Shown: positions 10,733 to 21,759 of the stretch, one piece after another
How positions within the stretch are numbered: the stretch's first letter is position 1
Layout of the letters: each line of letters starts with the position of its first letter
Assembly (NCBI GenBank): GCA_022829145.1
Contig: CM040745.1
Location: 41,082,144 to 41,146,143 of the forward strand
Source: Albula goreensis
Lineage: Eukaryota; Chordata; Actinopteri; Albuliformes; Albulidae
DNA length: 64,000 bases
Reading direction: 5' to 3'
Position numbers and translations under genes: made by a program
The notes under the pieces: generated by a model
Seen by the model: the letters and a program-made list of their open reading frames with translations, nothing else
The model's database searches: none
Told to the model about the DNA's origin: nothing

Positions 10733-12873
10733 GGGCCTCATTCATCAATATTTTCATAAAACTGTGTGTAAATTTATTTGTCAACGGCCACGAACTAACA
10801 AATTCCGCCGGATTTATCAAACATGCGTAAACACAGCATTTGTTTGTATTTCGCGCTTATGTTGATAAATACCAATCAATCATAAATGACAAGCGCGTTC
10901 ACAAACTTTTCGGTTACCATAAATCGACGCTCCTGAAATACCATATAAGGAGCTTGAAAACCCATTTCTGGGTTAGAAAAAAGGCAGAAGAAAAAGCTGT
11001 TCTGAAGCAGCGAATGAAGTTTTGTTAATGGAATTTTAAAAAAATACTTTGTTCAGAAGTGTAAGTAGTTTAGTGTCGGGCCGGGGAAGACCAAAGCCTG
11101 GCAAAAAATAACTTGCAGTAAATTCGGTGTCAAAAGTTCCGTGTACGCTGCAACAGGTTAAAGGAAAATGGTTCAACATGAAACTGGAGGCGAATTATTG
11201 GAGAGACCTCGTTAGCTGGAATTACTGTGGAGGGTGACTGCGATCTGTTTTCCCTGGTCTTGGATCAATCACTCTCCAATTCTGAAGGTACATTTTTGTA
11301 TACCAGCCTTATCGTTGCCATAAATCCTGGGGGGCATAGTTGGCCAAAGTGGTAATGACACATCGTGGCATCGTTGGAACCGTCATGTTTTTCCTAAATC
11401 AACTTGGAACGAATCCCTAGTTAAATAATTTGTTCAAATTAGAACTATTACGTAATTAGGATCCTCCATAATAGTGTGCCCTCTCTTGCCTTTCCCTCCA
11501 CTCTGCAGTTCCTCTCTAACGTCATTTAACGATTGTAATATTTAGATTTATTTTTCAAACAAACACAGGAGAAAATTAGATCGCAAATTATACAGTAAAT
11601 GGCCCAATCAGCTGGCTATATTAGTCAAATTGCATAAGAACGTATGTTTATTAAATAAGAATGTAAATGTATTATGACAGTCCTGTTTTTGCGCTGTTTC
11701 AGAGACGTGTTGACTGCTTAAAATTTTCTTAAAACTAATAGAGCGAGGTCAGCCATAGCAATGAAAACCTTAGCAATGGTTTCTGCTCCTTATTTACAGT
11801 AAACCTCGTTAGCATGTTTTATGGAATTCATGTAAAATTCCAAACAATAACTAGATATAGAATTCCAGAAGAAACTCTGTTTGCTTGCCGAGGGCTTGAA
11901 GAGTATGTAGGCTACTTACTAGAATTTTTAATATACTAATATACTTATTATTAGTATATTAAAACGTTGAGTAGGTACATTAAGAACTGACATAGTAGTT
12001 CTAGGAGTACTAGAAGCAGTCAAAGAACAGCAGAACCTTCTGTTCAAAACCTGAAATTGACATTTAAGATCATTATACCTGACCAGCATTGCAGTGCCAT
12101 TATATCCAGAAAGTTATTGCAAAATGTCAAGTCTGGTAAGGTAGCTAAGAGGCAAGCATGCTGTATTCTTTGGATAATTTTTCAACTACCCTAAAATTGC
12201 AGAGGCAGTTATAATTGTTGCTTAGTAACGTTAGCCACATTAACACGCTCAACATTCCACCAATGTGAAGTCAATGGAGGCGTTTTTTAAGATTTGTAGT
12301 TTAAAAGTATCTTTAAAAGAATCTATAGCTCAGAAAAATACAAGCAACCTGACCAGTATATTCACGCCAAATTCGGTATGTCTACCTTAAAAACGCTGGG
12401 GGAGACACGTTTGGAAGAACCAGGAATAATAATAAGAAGAAGAATAAGTAACGATTCTATAGAACAGTAGTTTGCGCCTTCTGCAAGCAAACTAATTAAT
12501 TGTATTAATCAGTATCACACAAATGAAACATCACCTGTTTTAATCTTGAATCCAATAGTGATTTTATACAACACTTTGAACCGTTATTTATGTTACTATA
12601 TTACCTCCAAATAATTTACTACTCATTTTTAATCAAATAAAAAATTAGTGAATGGAAAAATAAAAGCAACAACACGAAAAACAAGCTTTACAACCGTGTT
12701 TTTCCATTTACGCACGCAATACGAAAAGTTTAGAGCACTCGTGAAATTTCTTCAGATCCTACGAACAAACTGATATACGAAAACTTTTGATAAATCCCAC
12801 ATTTTTTGCGTAAATGCATTTACAAGCGATTTACGATCAAATTCGTTCGGCTCACGTTTGATAAATGAGGCCC
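10733..12873. mobile_element. TIR DNA transposon (non-autonomous), family starting GGGCCTCATT
   Basis: The ends GGGCCTCATTCATCAA (10,733-10,748) and TTGATAAATGAGGCCC (12,858-12,873) are inverted with one mismatch. The flanking AAT on both sides suggests a 3 bp target duplication. The interior is AT-rich with no long frame. The left end of a sister copy is visible at 28,585 and a right half at 14,070-15,264. Three-bp duplications suggest PIF-Harbinger-like mobility, but no transposase is present, so class is inference. Confidence 0.7.
11926..11964. repeat. Inverted repeat, 16 bp arms, 7 bp loop
   Basis: TTTTAATATACTAATA / TATTAGTATATTAAAA, arms 11,926-11,941 and 11,949-11,964. It is repeated unchanged in the duplicated copy near 14,315-14,353. 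Confidence 0.9.
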
Positions 12874-13625
12874 AATGTTTTCTTTATGTTATTTCTCCCA
12901 TTGTTAATAAACATGGACTGCTGTAGAAATGTGAAAAAATGTATTAACTGTCCCTCTATCAGTTTGGAGAGCACATGGGAGCATGAGGTAGGGGAAAATA
13001 TAGTCATTTTAGTATTGCAACATTATTGTTAATATATTATACTTTCCATTGTAAATGGTAACTTTTTGGATACATTTCCAAAACGGTTGTACCTGAAACA
13101 TGCGTAATGTGAAATGTGACACTTCACATTTCACCATTACTTAAAAACATATTAATTCAGCTGACAATATCTAACAGTAAAACATTACAGTAACAAAATG
13201 CTGATAATAACAGTAACAGTAATTCACTGATTTTCACACCTGTTTTTATATATTATATTTTGATTTTCAATCATAATGCAATTAACATTTAACAAAGTAA
13301 TTATATCAATGGTGATTTGAAAACTAATCTCCTGTCATTTCTGCAAACAGGATCATACACATACAGTGGAAGGAAAATGTTAAGGAAGACATAAAACAAA
13401 AAAATTCCCAAACGCTTCAAGAAAAAGAACTCAATAAACAGTTCAGTATTACAAACAAAATCCGAGTACAGCCAACAAGAAAAAACGTAGAAACCAGTAA
13501 CCCAAAAACCTCCCAGTCTGACAGGCTATCGTTTAAATAGAAAGCCTAAACAAAGGTAATGGCTTATACCAGAGTAAATTATAAATCCACTGAAATGAGC
13601 CTTCCTGTTAGTGAGGCCATTGCTG

Positions 13626-16018
13626 TAGTGTGGATGTGTTTGATGTGCATGAAGTAATACAATGGGGGAGTAAAGACCCTGGCCTGCGAAAACCTGGGGA
13701 GGTCGTTCTTTAAGATGAGTGTCTCCAATAAAAGAAAACACTGTTTTCAGCACTTTTTGTCTGTGTCTGTCTCTGCCGACTAACAAAGTACATGTGTACA
13801 CAGATCTCACATCAACAAGACAACAACCTTGTTACAAATTGGTGGCAGTGGTGGGCTCTGTATGTTAGTAGTTGGCATTACAGACTTAGCTAGTTTATTT
13901 GTAAGGTATGATGGGCAAGGACAAAGAATTTGCTGCTGCAGCACCAACTGGGCCACCACAATTTCGGGGAGGGAGACGGATTGACCATCCCGTGTTCCTG
14001 CCGAAGTTGTTTGCCGGAAACAGTGGAGAATGGACGGCATGGACCGAGCAGTTCGAGATGGCGGCAGAGTCCTGTTTTTGCGCTGTTTCAGAGACGTGTT
14101 GACTGCTTAAAATTTTCTTAAAACTAATAGAGCGAGGTCAGCCATAGCAATGAAAACCTTAGCAATGGTTTCTGCTCCTTATTTACAGTAAACCTCGTTA
14201 GCATGTTTTATGGAATTCATGTAAAATTCCAAACAATAACTAGATATAGAATTCCAGAAGAAACTCTGTTTGCTTGCCGAGGGCTTGAAGAGTATGTAGG
14301 CTACTTACTAGAATTTTTAATATACTAATATACTTATTATTAGTATATTAAAACGTTGAGTAGGTACATTAAGAACTGACATAGTAGTTCTAGGAGTACT
14401 AGAAGCAGTCAAAGAACAGCAGAACCTTCTGTTCAAAACCTGAAATTGACATTTAAGATCATTATACCTGACCAGCATTGCAGTGCCATTATATCCAGAA
14501 AGTTATTGCAAAATGTCAAGTCTGGTAAGGTAGCTAAGAGGCAAGCATGCTGTATTCTTTGGATAATTTTTCAACTACCCTAAAATTGCAGAGGCAGTTA
14601 TAATTGTTGCTTAGTAACGTTAGCCACAGTAACACGCTCAACATTCCACCAATGTGAAGTCAATGGAGGCGTTTTTTTAAGATTTGTAGTTTAAAAAGTA
14701 TCTTTAAAAGAATCTATAGCTCAGAAAAATACAAGCAACCTGACCAGTATATTCACGCCAAATTCGGTATGTCTACCTTAAAAACGCTGGGGGAGACACG
14801 TTTGGAAGAACCAGGAATAATAATAAGAAGAAGAATAAGTAACGATTCTATAGAACAGTAGTTTGCGCCTTCTGCAAGCAAACTAATTAATTGTATTAAT
14901 CAGTATCACACAAATGAAACATCACCTGTTTTAATCTTGAATCCAATAGTGATTTTATACAACACTTTGAACCGTTATTTATGTTACTATATTACCTCCA
15001 AATAATTTACTACTCATTTTTAATCAAATAAAAAATTAGTGAATGGAAAAATAAAAGCAACAACACGAAAAACAAGCTTTACAACCGTGTTTTTCCATTT
15101 ACGCACGCAATACGAAAAGTTTAGAGCACTCGTGAAATTTCTTCAGATCCTACGAACAAACTGATATACGAAAACTTTTGATAAATCCCACATTTTTTGC
15201 GTAAATGCATTTACAAGCGATTTACGATCAAATTCGTTCGGCTCACGTTTGATAAATGAGGCCCAATGTTTTCTTTATGTTATTTCTCCCATTGTTAATA
15301 AACATGGACTGCTGTAGAAATGTGAAAAAATGTATTAACTGTCCCTCTATCAGTTTGGAGAGCACATGGGAGCATGAGGTAGGGGAAAATATAGTCATTT
15401 TAGTATTGCAACATTATTGTTAATATATTATACTTTCCATTGTAAATGGTAACTTTTTGGATACATTTCCAAAACGGTTGTACCTGAAACATGCGTAATG
15501 TGAAATGTGACACTTCACATTTCACCATTACTTAAAAACATATTAATTCAGCTGACAATATCTAACAGTAAAACATTACAGTAACAAAATGCTGATAATA
15601 ACAGTAACAGTAATTCACTGATTTTCACACCTGTTTTTATATATTATATTTTGATTTTCAATCATAATGCAATTAACATTTAACAAAGTAATTATATCAA
15701 TGGTGATTTGAAAACTAATCTCCTGTCATTTCTGCAAACAGGATCATACACATACAGTGGAAGGAAAATGTTAAGGAAGACATAAAACAAAAAAATTCCC
15801 AAACGCTTCAAGAAAAAGAACTCAATAAACAGTTCAGTATTACAAACAAAATCCGAGTACAGCCAACAAGAAAAAACGTAGAAACCAGTAACCCAAAAAC
15901 CTCCCAGTCTGACAGGCTATCGTTTAAATAGAAAGCCTAAACAAAGGTAATGGCTTATACCAGAGTAAATTATAAATCCACTGAAATGAGCCTTCCTGTT
16001 AGTGAGGCCATTGCTGTA
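13626..16018 (+). repeat. Tandem duplication, copy 2 (2.4 kb, internally deleted)
   Basis: It matches copy 1 almost base for base (offset 4,019 up to 14,069). It then jumps to the equivalent of 11,681, so 1,630 bp (10,051-11,680 of copy 1) is missing. The join has a 2 bp AG microhomology. Only a few substitutions and single-base indels separate the copies, such as ccgGag/ccgAag near 14,003 and longer T and A runs near 14,671-14,698. Confidence 0.93.
13908..14069 (+). pseudogene. Truncated second copy of the nested Gypsy gag
   Basis: Same start as the copy at 9,889. After about 54 codons the frame runs into the deletion junction at 14,069/14,070 and reads transposon sequence to a stop. It is a by-product of the tandem duplication, not a separate gene. 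Confidence 0.85.
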
Positions 16019-16660
16019 CAAGTTCCCAGCACCAGTAAAACTAGGTATTGAGGAAAGATTCTGAAGCACCAGCTGAATGGCTTAGGGACATAGCTTCTGA
16101 AACATGGTATGCATCTGAAAAAAAAAATCGTTTTTCATTATGAATCATTACAAACATCTATTTGGTATTACATGGCACATGACTGAAATGTGACTCTGCA
16201 TTGGCTCACAAAAATAATGCCTTATTTCAACCAAAATGTGTTTTATGAAGGAATACACGTTCAAACAATTGCACCATATATATTATGTACAGTATACTGA
16301 TGAATATTCAACATGCTTTCAGCTACTCTTTGTAAAGGCCACATACCGCATCTGTGTCTTCGAAACAGACCCAACCCACTTGATGAAGAGGGACCAGCAC
16401 TTGTGCTCTACAAAGAAATTAATTTTTAATGATATCAGTAATGCAACAATGTACGTGCACTTGTTATATCAGAACACAAAATGATCAATGCTTACCCTTG
16501 TGCGATTGGAGCTTGTGTGTATGAATGAAAACCTCCCTGCTATTGCTGCTCGAATCTGCAGGTAAAGAAAAAAAAAAACTGCAGCAAGTTACTTGTGATC
16601 TGTAAGAGATGCTGAAATGAACACTCACAAAACACTTCACACACAAAAACACACAAAAAT
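16019..16660. other. Non-coding, no recognisable feature
   Basis: AT-rich sequence between the tandem duplication and the first Ngaro element. The short frames show no domain. Sequence around 15,990-16,030 resembles 51,965-52,005 (CCTGTTAGTGAGGC...CAAGTTCC), so it is part of an unidentified dispersed repeat. Confidence 0.5.
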
Positions 16661-16788
16661 GGAGTTTGTTAAAACAAAGTTCGGGAGAATCATTCTCAGA
16701 CAACGCCCTATAATCAATTCCAATCTCCACCCAAGTATATAAACACCACGTACCTAGCTCCCATCGTGCTTTGCATTTCTGGCATCCA
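16661..16788 (+). repeat. Ngaro copy 1, repeat A1
   Basis: 128 bp from GGAGTTTGTTAAAAC to GGCATCC, including a TATATAAA-like element near 16,736. It recurs as A2 at 20,897 with about one difference. The TATA-like element suggests that the element's promoter lies here. Confidence 0.93.
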
Positions 16789-16828
16789 GTGTTTTCCTGT
16801 TTCGCCTAGCTCGCACCGCTCCAACACG

Positions 16829-17521
16829 ATGGATTTTCAGTTCCATGATTCGGATGATGACCTGTCCTGTGCTCCGGAGACGACTGCCCCACGGGTTCGC
16901 GGTCGCCGACCGACCCGTCGCCTCCAATGCAGGCTGAGATCCAGGGCCGTCCTTCGGCAGTTGCCCTCCTCTCCTGTCGGCTCTCGTCGTCCGAGATTTC
17001 GTGCCCGCAGCCCTGCGGCTCCCGCTGCTGTCACTCGTCGTCAGTCGGCGGTTCCTTCAAGGACCACGGAACCGCGGCAGCCGGGATTTCGGAGTCCAGA
17101 TTGGACCGTGACCCGCCTCCGTGAGGCTCTGAGGCTCCGCGGGATTGTGTTTCCTTGGTCTGCACGGAAAAGAGAATTGCTCCGGCTGTTCGTGGAAGCC
17201 TTGCGCACTGACAACCTGGCAGTCCCCGCCCACTCTTCCCAGCCAGCATCCGGCGCAGCTCTGTCATCAGGGGACCTTCGTCGGACCCTGAGGCAGTCCA
17301 CTGATGCGCCTGTTTCCAGCAGTGTCGCCGCCGGGAGTGCTACTGCGGCCCTCGCCCGGATGCGCTCTCTCCCCTTCCCTTCCCCCTCTCCCCCCTTACG
17401 TGCCGGCCGGGTTGGAGTCGGCAGGCTCTACCTGGCGCCCTCCGCGTCAGCTATCCTGCCATTACACGCTCCCGAGGGCCAGGCAATGAGGTCCTCTCCC
17501 CCCCTGCTGCCGTTGCCCTAG
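16829..17521 (+). pseudogene. Ngaro copy 1 Gag N-terminal region
   Basis: Start ATG at 16,829 (MDFQFHDSDDDLSC) was chosen because it follows A1 by 40 bp and the sister Ngaro aligns through this point. An Arg/Pro-rich basic segment (residues 20-85) precedes a SAP-like helix-turn-helix stretch, VTRLREALRLRGIVF then SARKRELLRLF (residues about 94-120), which could bind nucleic acid. The frame ends in TAG at 17,519-17,521. In the sister element the same stretch reads through, and a small length difference near 17,500 explains the stop. The Gag role is inferred from position. Confidence 0.75.
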
Positions 17522-19354
17522 CTAGAGCCGGCGAGTTCCGCCGGGCGCCCTCGGCGCTTGGCGTCCAGCCTCTGCCCGCTCGCGGGGTTTCGGCACAGCG
17601 GCCCCTCCTCCCTTCTCCTGCAAGCCGCTCTCGCCGGGGTAGACGAGCCGTACCTGGTGCCCTCAGCGCCGGTCGTCTCGTCTCTGCACGCTCCCGAGAT
17701 GTCGGCTACGCAGCCCCCCCGGACGCCACCGCCTTTGCAGGGTCGACGGGCCCCTCCTGATGCCTTCGGCGTCGGCATGCCCGTTAATGCACGCCCCGAG
17801 GCATCGGCTCCGCGGCCCCCTCTCCCCCCGGTCGCCACCCTTGCCGGAGTCGGCGGGCTCCAGCCAGCGCCATCGGCGCTCTCTGTCCTGCCCTCGCACT
17901 CTCCCAAGGAGTCGGCACTGCGGTTTTCTTTTCCCCCGGCTGCCCTGGTCCCTCCCGGAGTCGGCGAGATCCAGCCGGCGCACCTCGCGCCCGCCGGACA
18001 GCCCCTGCACGCTTCTGGGATCCAGGCGCTGCAGACTAATTCCCCAGCTGCTACCGTCCCGGCAGGAGCGGGCGGGTTCCCTCAGATGCACCACGCGCTT
18101 TCTGACCCGCTGTCGCTGGCTCCCCGCGGACCGGTTCAGCTGCCCCCAGCTCGCGCTGCGTATCCTTCCCTGTATCCTCCTCATCATGCATTACAGTGTC
18201 CCGCTACCACTGCCGTTTCTGCTGCTGTCTCTCTCTCTCGCTCTCTCCCAGGTCTGAACGCAAGGAGAGCCGAGTTGTTTAGCCTATACCCAGATTCTCT
18301 GCGACCAGGGGTCCTGGCAGTCCCTGCTCAAACTCGGCGTGGAGTTGATGACGTCACCCTACCTCCTGGCGACCTCCGCTGGACCCTCAGGCTGTCCTCG
18401 GCTGCGCCTGTCGCCGACTCCTTCCCCGCGGCTGCTCAGTCCGACCCCTTATCCTTCACCTGCCTCCCTGCTGCTAGCTACGGAGCGGCCCCATCTAGGC
18501 GCCCTCTCAGCGCTCCGGCTGCTCTCGTGCCCCCTTCCCTCTGCCCGAGTCCCCTCCGGAGTCGGTTGGCTCCAGCCGGTGCCCGTTGCGCCGCCTGTCC
18601 TTCCACTGCACGCTCCTACGGACTCGGCACCGTATTTCTCCCTCCCCGCTCCCGGCGTCCCCTCCGGAGTCGGCGGGCTTCCCCCGGCACCCGTGTCGTC
18701 GGCGGTAGCGCCTCCATTGCATGCTCCCAGGGATCCGGCACAGCACCCCTTCCCCCTCCCTCTGCCCGAGTCCCCTCCGGAGTCGGTTGGCCCCAGCCGG
18801 TGCCCGTCGCGCCGCCTGTCCTTCCACTGCACGCCCCTAGGGACTCGGCACCGTATTTCTCCCTCCCCGCTCCCGGCGTCCCCTCCGGAGTCGGCGGGCT
18901 TCCCCCGGCACCCGTGTCGTCGGTGGTAGCGCCGCCATTGCACGCTCCCAGGGATCCGGCACAGCACCCCCTCCCCCCTCCCTCTGCCCGAGTCCCCTCC
19001 GGAGTCGGTTGGCCCCAGCCGGCGCCCGTCGCGCCGCCTGTCCTTCCACTGCACGCTCCTAGGGACTCGGCACCGTATCTCTCCCTGCCCGCTCCCCGTG
19101 TCCCCTCTGGAGTCGGCGGGCTTCCCCCGGCACTCGTGTCGCCAGCGGTGACACCACTATTGCACACTCCTCGGGACTCGGCACAGCGCCCCCCTCCCTC
19201 ATCCCTCCCAGCTCAGCTTCCTTCGTCTCTTCCCCTGCAACATCCTCACTGCTCTACAGCTTTCTATCCGGCCTTGCTTCCATGCTCCAGGTCTTCCACG
19301 ACCTCGGTGTCCCACTGGCAGCAGAGAAAACGTTCGGTCCTTCCACCTCTCTAG
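17522..19354 (+). pseudogene. Ngaro copy 1 Gag Pro/Ala-rich repeat region
   Basis: Open in the same frame as the N-terminal piece. It is GC-rich and dominated by an imperfect peptide repeat of about 37-40 residues with core G-V-G-x(5)-A-x(2)-A-x(4)-L-H-A-P-x(2)-S-A. About residue 235 of this piece, a segment resembling the Gag N-terminal region recurs (LAVPAQ ... GDLRWTLR), suggesting a chimeric copy. From 18,540 to 19,200 a 222 bp unit (74 codons) is tandemly repeated. No CCHC knuckle is left. The last about 45 codons are out of frame relative to the RT below. Confidence 0.7.
18540..19200 (+). repeat. 222 bp tandem repeat within Ngaro Gag
   Basis: GGAGTCGGTTGG recurs at 18,558, 18,779 and 19,001 (spacing 221 and 222 bp), with nearly identical sequence between. 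Each unit holds two peptide modules (GVGW.. and GVGGLPPA..). The 221 bp spacing means the first unit is one base short and out of frame with the next. Confidence 0.93.
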
Positions 19355-20150
19355 AGTTTTTTGGGCATTATTCTCAACACAAAAGAACTCCGGACCTCTC
19401 TCCCTAAAGAAAAGATAGACCGGATTAGCGAAGCATTGCACGGCCACTTGTCTAACCCCCGCTGCACAAAAAAGAGACCTTTTATCGCTTCTCGGTCATT
19501 TAAATTTCGCAATGCGTGTCCTTCCCCACGGTAGATCTTTCATATCGTACTTGCTCTCCCTAGCCTCGTTCGTCCCGTCTTTACTAGACGTCGTAGAGCT
19601 GGACTCCTATCACCAAAAAGAACTCCGGCTGTGGCACCTCTTTTTAAAAGAATGAAACGAGGTCTTTTTTTTCTACGACGACAACGTTTCGTCTCCCACT
19701 GACCTGCAATTATTAACCGACGCTGCCCCCTCCGTGGGCTTCGGTGCTTATTACCAGGGCCGATGGTTCGCAGCCCCACGGCTGGTCCAGTTCTCCTCTC
19801 TGCCCCCTTCCGAATCTTCTTCCGCTCCGTTCGAACTGTACCCGGTGGTCGCCGCCGCGGTCATTTGGGGTGCCAAATGGAAACAAAAGACCGTCTTAAT
19901 CCATTCGGATAACATGGCCACTGTCCACATAATCAATAAAGGTCGCTCATGCTCTAATGCCATCATGCCACTCTCCGTCGTCTCACCTGGGCATCCGTTT
20001 GTAATCAGTTCATCATCCCTGCCGCTCATGTTCCGGGTCATTACAACGAAATTGCTGACTGTCTTTCTCGCTTCCGATTCCAGAAATTCTACGCCTTGGC
20101 TCCAGAAGCAGACACCAACCCGGTTCCAGTTCCTCCCTATTCACAGCTAA
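19244..20150 (+). pseudogene. Ngaro copy 1 RT C-terminal end and RNase H
   Basis: Frames together read LGVPLAAEKTFGPSTSLEFFG (about 19,290-19,355), a typical DIRS RT thumb entry. They continue with a connection (RDLLSLLGHLNFAMRVLPHG, about 19,470-19,530) and an RNase H with LTDAAPSVGFGAYYQGRW (about 19,715-19,770) and IHSDNMATVHIINKGRS (about 19,900-19,950), which hold the expected acidic residues. Two or more frameshifts are present. The RT fingers and palm are absent, so the gene was already internally deleted. Confidence 0.82.
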
Positions 20151-20157
20151 CGTTCCT

Positions 20158-20700
20158 GTGAATCACCCCCTTCATCACCTGCACCTGCGCTCCCTCGACA
20201 CAATCCTTCAAGCCTCATCACCACGCACACTTCAGTCTTACTACACCGCCTGGAACTGCTTTAAATCATTCCATGCTCTTCACAACCTCCAATTCCCGTC
20301 ATTCAGCTTAGTTACATACTCCTCTTTCATATCTTTCGCCCACTCTCATCTCTGAATCAAAACCACCATCAGAGTATACCTAAGCGGTATACAGTTTTTT
20401 CCACAAACTCCTTTTCGGTTCCTCCATCCTCTCCATTATTCATTGACAAAACTGGCAAAATCGTAACACGTCACCAGTTCCAAAAACATTTAAAAGCAGT
20501 CCCGTGTGCATGTGGTTTTCCGTCTAACGTTTTCCTCACACTCTTTCAGAATCGGAGCAGCCACCACCGCAGTAAAAACGGACTACCAGATCACTTTATT
20601 AAACGCCTGGGTCGCTGGTCCTCCGATGCCTTCCAATCTTACATCAGACTCAACATTCCAGACTTACATTCCGCCCACGTCGCTCTGGTCCAGTAACGTT
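20158..20700 (+). pseudogene. Ngaro copy 1 tyrosine recombinase, internally deleted
   Basis: The core-binding part reads SPRTLQSYYTAWNCFKSFH (about 20,219-20,275) and TIRVYLSGIQFF after a stop at about 20,355. The catalytic C-terminal part contains HSFRIGAATTAVK (about 20,540-20,580), the H-x-x-R box, and a damaged LGRWSSDAFQSYI-like stretch. The region that should carry the first catalytic Arg is missing. Tyrosine recombinases integrate DIRS-order elements without target duplications, consistent with the absence of LTRs. Confidence 0.82.
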
Positions 20701-20750
20701 TTCTTTTCTTTGCAGTCCCACCATCTACATCTTCCTGGCTGGCAGTCTTT

Positions 20751-20895
20751 GGGGGTCCTCTTCTCTTACAAGAACATCTGCACTCCTCTCCCCCTTAGGA
20801 CTCCAAGCCCAAAACCAGTGTACAATCACTACACCTCACCTTATAAAGCATTTCAATTTAATTCCTTCCATTGTCTGAGAATGTTTCTAGTGAAA
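20751..20895 (+). repeat. Ngaro copy 1, repeat B1
   Basis: 145 bp from GGGGGTCCTCTTCTC to ATGTTTCTAGTGAAA. It recurs as B2 at 21,071-21,215 with about one difference. Confidence 0.93.
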
Positions 20896-20896
20896 T

Positions 20897-21024
20897 GGAG
20901 TTTGTTAAAACAAAGTTCGGGAGAATTATTCTCAGACAACGCCCTATAATCAATTCCAATCTCCACCCAAGTATATAAACACCACGTACCTAGCTCCCAT
21001 CGTGCTTTGCATTTCTGGCATCCC
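20897..21024 (+). repeat. Ngaro copy 1, repeat A2
   Basis: Copy of A1, directly abutting B1. A 46 bp spacer (21,025-21,070) precedes B2. Confidence 0.93.
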
Positions 21025-21070
21025 ACCTCCTCCCCATCACCACCTTTCCTAATTATGTGTTTTCCTATAG

Positions 21071-21215
21071 GGGGGTCCTCTTCTCTTACAAGAACATCTG
21101 CACTCCTCTCCCCCTTAGGACTCCAAGCCCAAAACCAGTGTACAATCACTAAACCTCACCTTATAAAGCATTTCAATTTAATTCCTTCCATTGTCTGAGA
21201 ATGTTTCTAGTGAAA
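21071..21215 (+). repeat. Ngaro copy 1, repeat B2 (3' end of element)
   Basis: Copy of B1. It marks the 3' boundary of the element. Confidence 0.9.
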
Positions 21216-21249
21216 ACTATTTAAAGATGTTTTCATTACAGGGCATGGA

Positions 21250-21650
21250 AAAAATTATGTACAAATCTAACAATACTGAAATGTTTGTAGGGGGATGCTA
21301 GAGTGTTCTTCCAGAAGGAGAGCCTGCAGTACTTTGACAGACAAAGGAGGAGGAAATCTACTCCACACTTTGTGTTCCATAGCTTCTTATAAACATTTTA
21401 TGATGTTCAGACCTGGTGATCAAGAAGGTGATCATGGGGCTTTGTATTTCATGGCTGTACTTCTAACATGCAAAATAATAATTGGACTGATGACTCCCAC
21501 AAGATGGCTGCCCAGACCATAACAGATCCATTACCATGTTTAATGTGTGATGGACTCAGAGACTGTTCAGATCGCCTCAGATGGCTCTGCATTGGCCATT
21601 GAAAAGCAAACAGTGTTGGTGTATCAATCAAGGACCAATCATTACACATA
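21250..21650 (-). pseudogene. Tc1/mariner transposase relic
   Basis: The minus strand reads HGNGSVMVWAAI (about 21,502-21,538), the conserved G-G-S-V-M-V-W box before the second catalytic Asp of fish Tc1 transposases. Weak matches follow downstream. No inverted ends are recognisable. It lies between the Ngaro and the adhesion-GPCR exons, within what would be that gene's 3' part. Confidence 0.6.
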
Positions 21651-21759
21651 ATCCATTGTGTAAAATGAAATGCAAACGATGAATGACAGGATTTAGCAGT
21701 TGTTTTATCCAGGTGTCTAACCACTGTGCCTCTATTGCTCCAAAATCATTATTACTTAC

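Larger units (their letters stand above)
9607..13627 (+). repeat. Tandem duplication, copy 1 (4.0 kb)
   Basis: From the middle of the LTR (TAGTGTGGATGTG) to CCATTGCTGTA at 13,627. The same sequence starts again immediately at 13,626. It includes half an LTR, the nested gag and protease, the TIR transposon and about 750 bp of AT-rich DNA without genes (12,874-13,627). Confidence 0.93.
16661..21215 (+). mobile_element. Ngaro-type (DIRS order) tyrosine-recombinase retrotransposon, copy 1
   Basis: It has the diagnostic split direct repeats: A1 (16,661-16,788), body, B1 (20,751-20,895), A2 (20,897-21,024), B2 (21,071-21,215). The body encodes a Gag with a proline/alanine-rich region, an RT C-terminal piece, a DIRS-type RNase H and a tyrosine recombinase with an HSFRIGAATT motif. 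The RT palm with its catalytic Asp pair and the zinc-knuckle part of Gag are missing, and the recombinase lacks its first catalytic section. The copy is therefore defective although the terminal architecture is complete. Confidence 0.92.

Noticed and set aside
17518..19167. Long minus-strand frames over Ngaro copy 1 gag (up to 201 codons)
   Set aside because: Antisense shadows created by the GC-rich repeat; the Gag motifs are on the plus strand.
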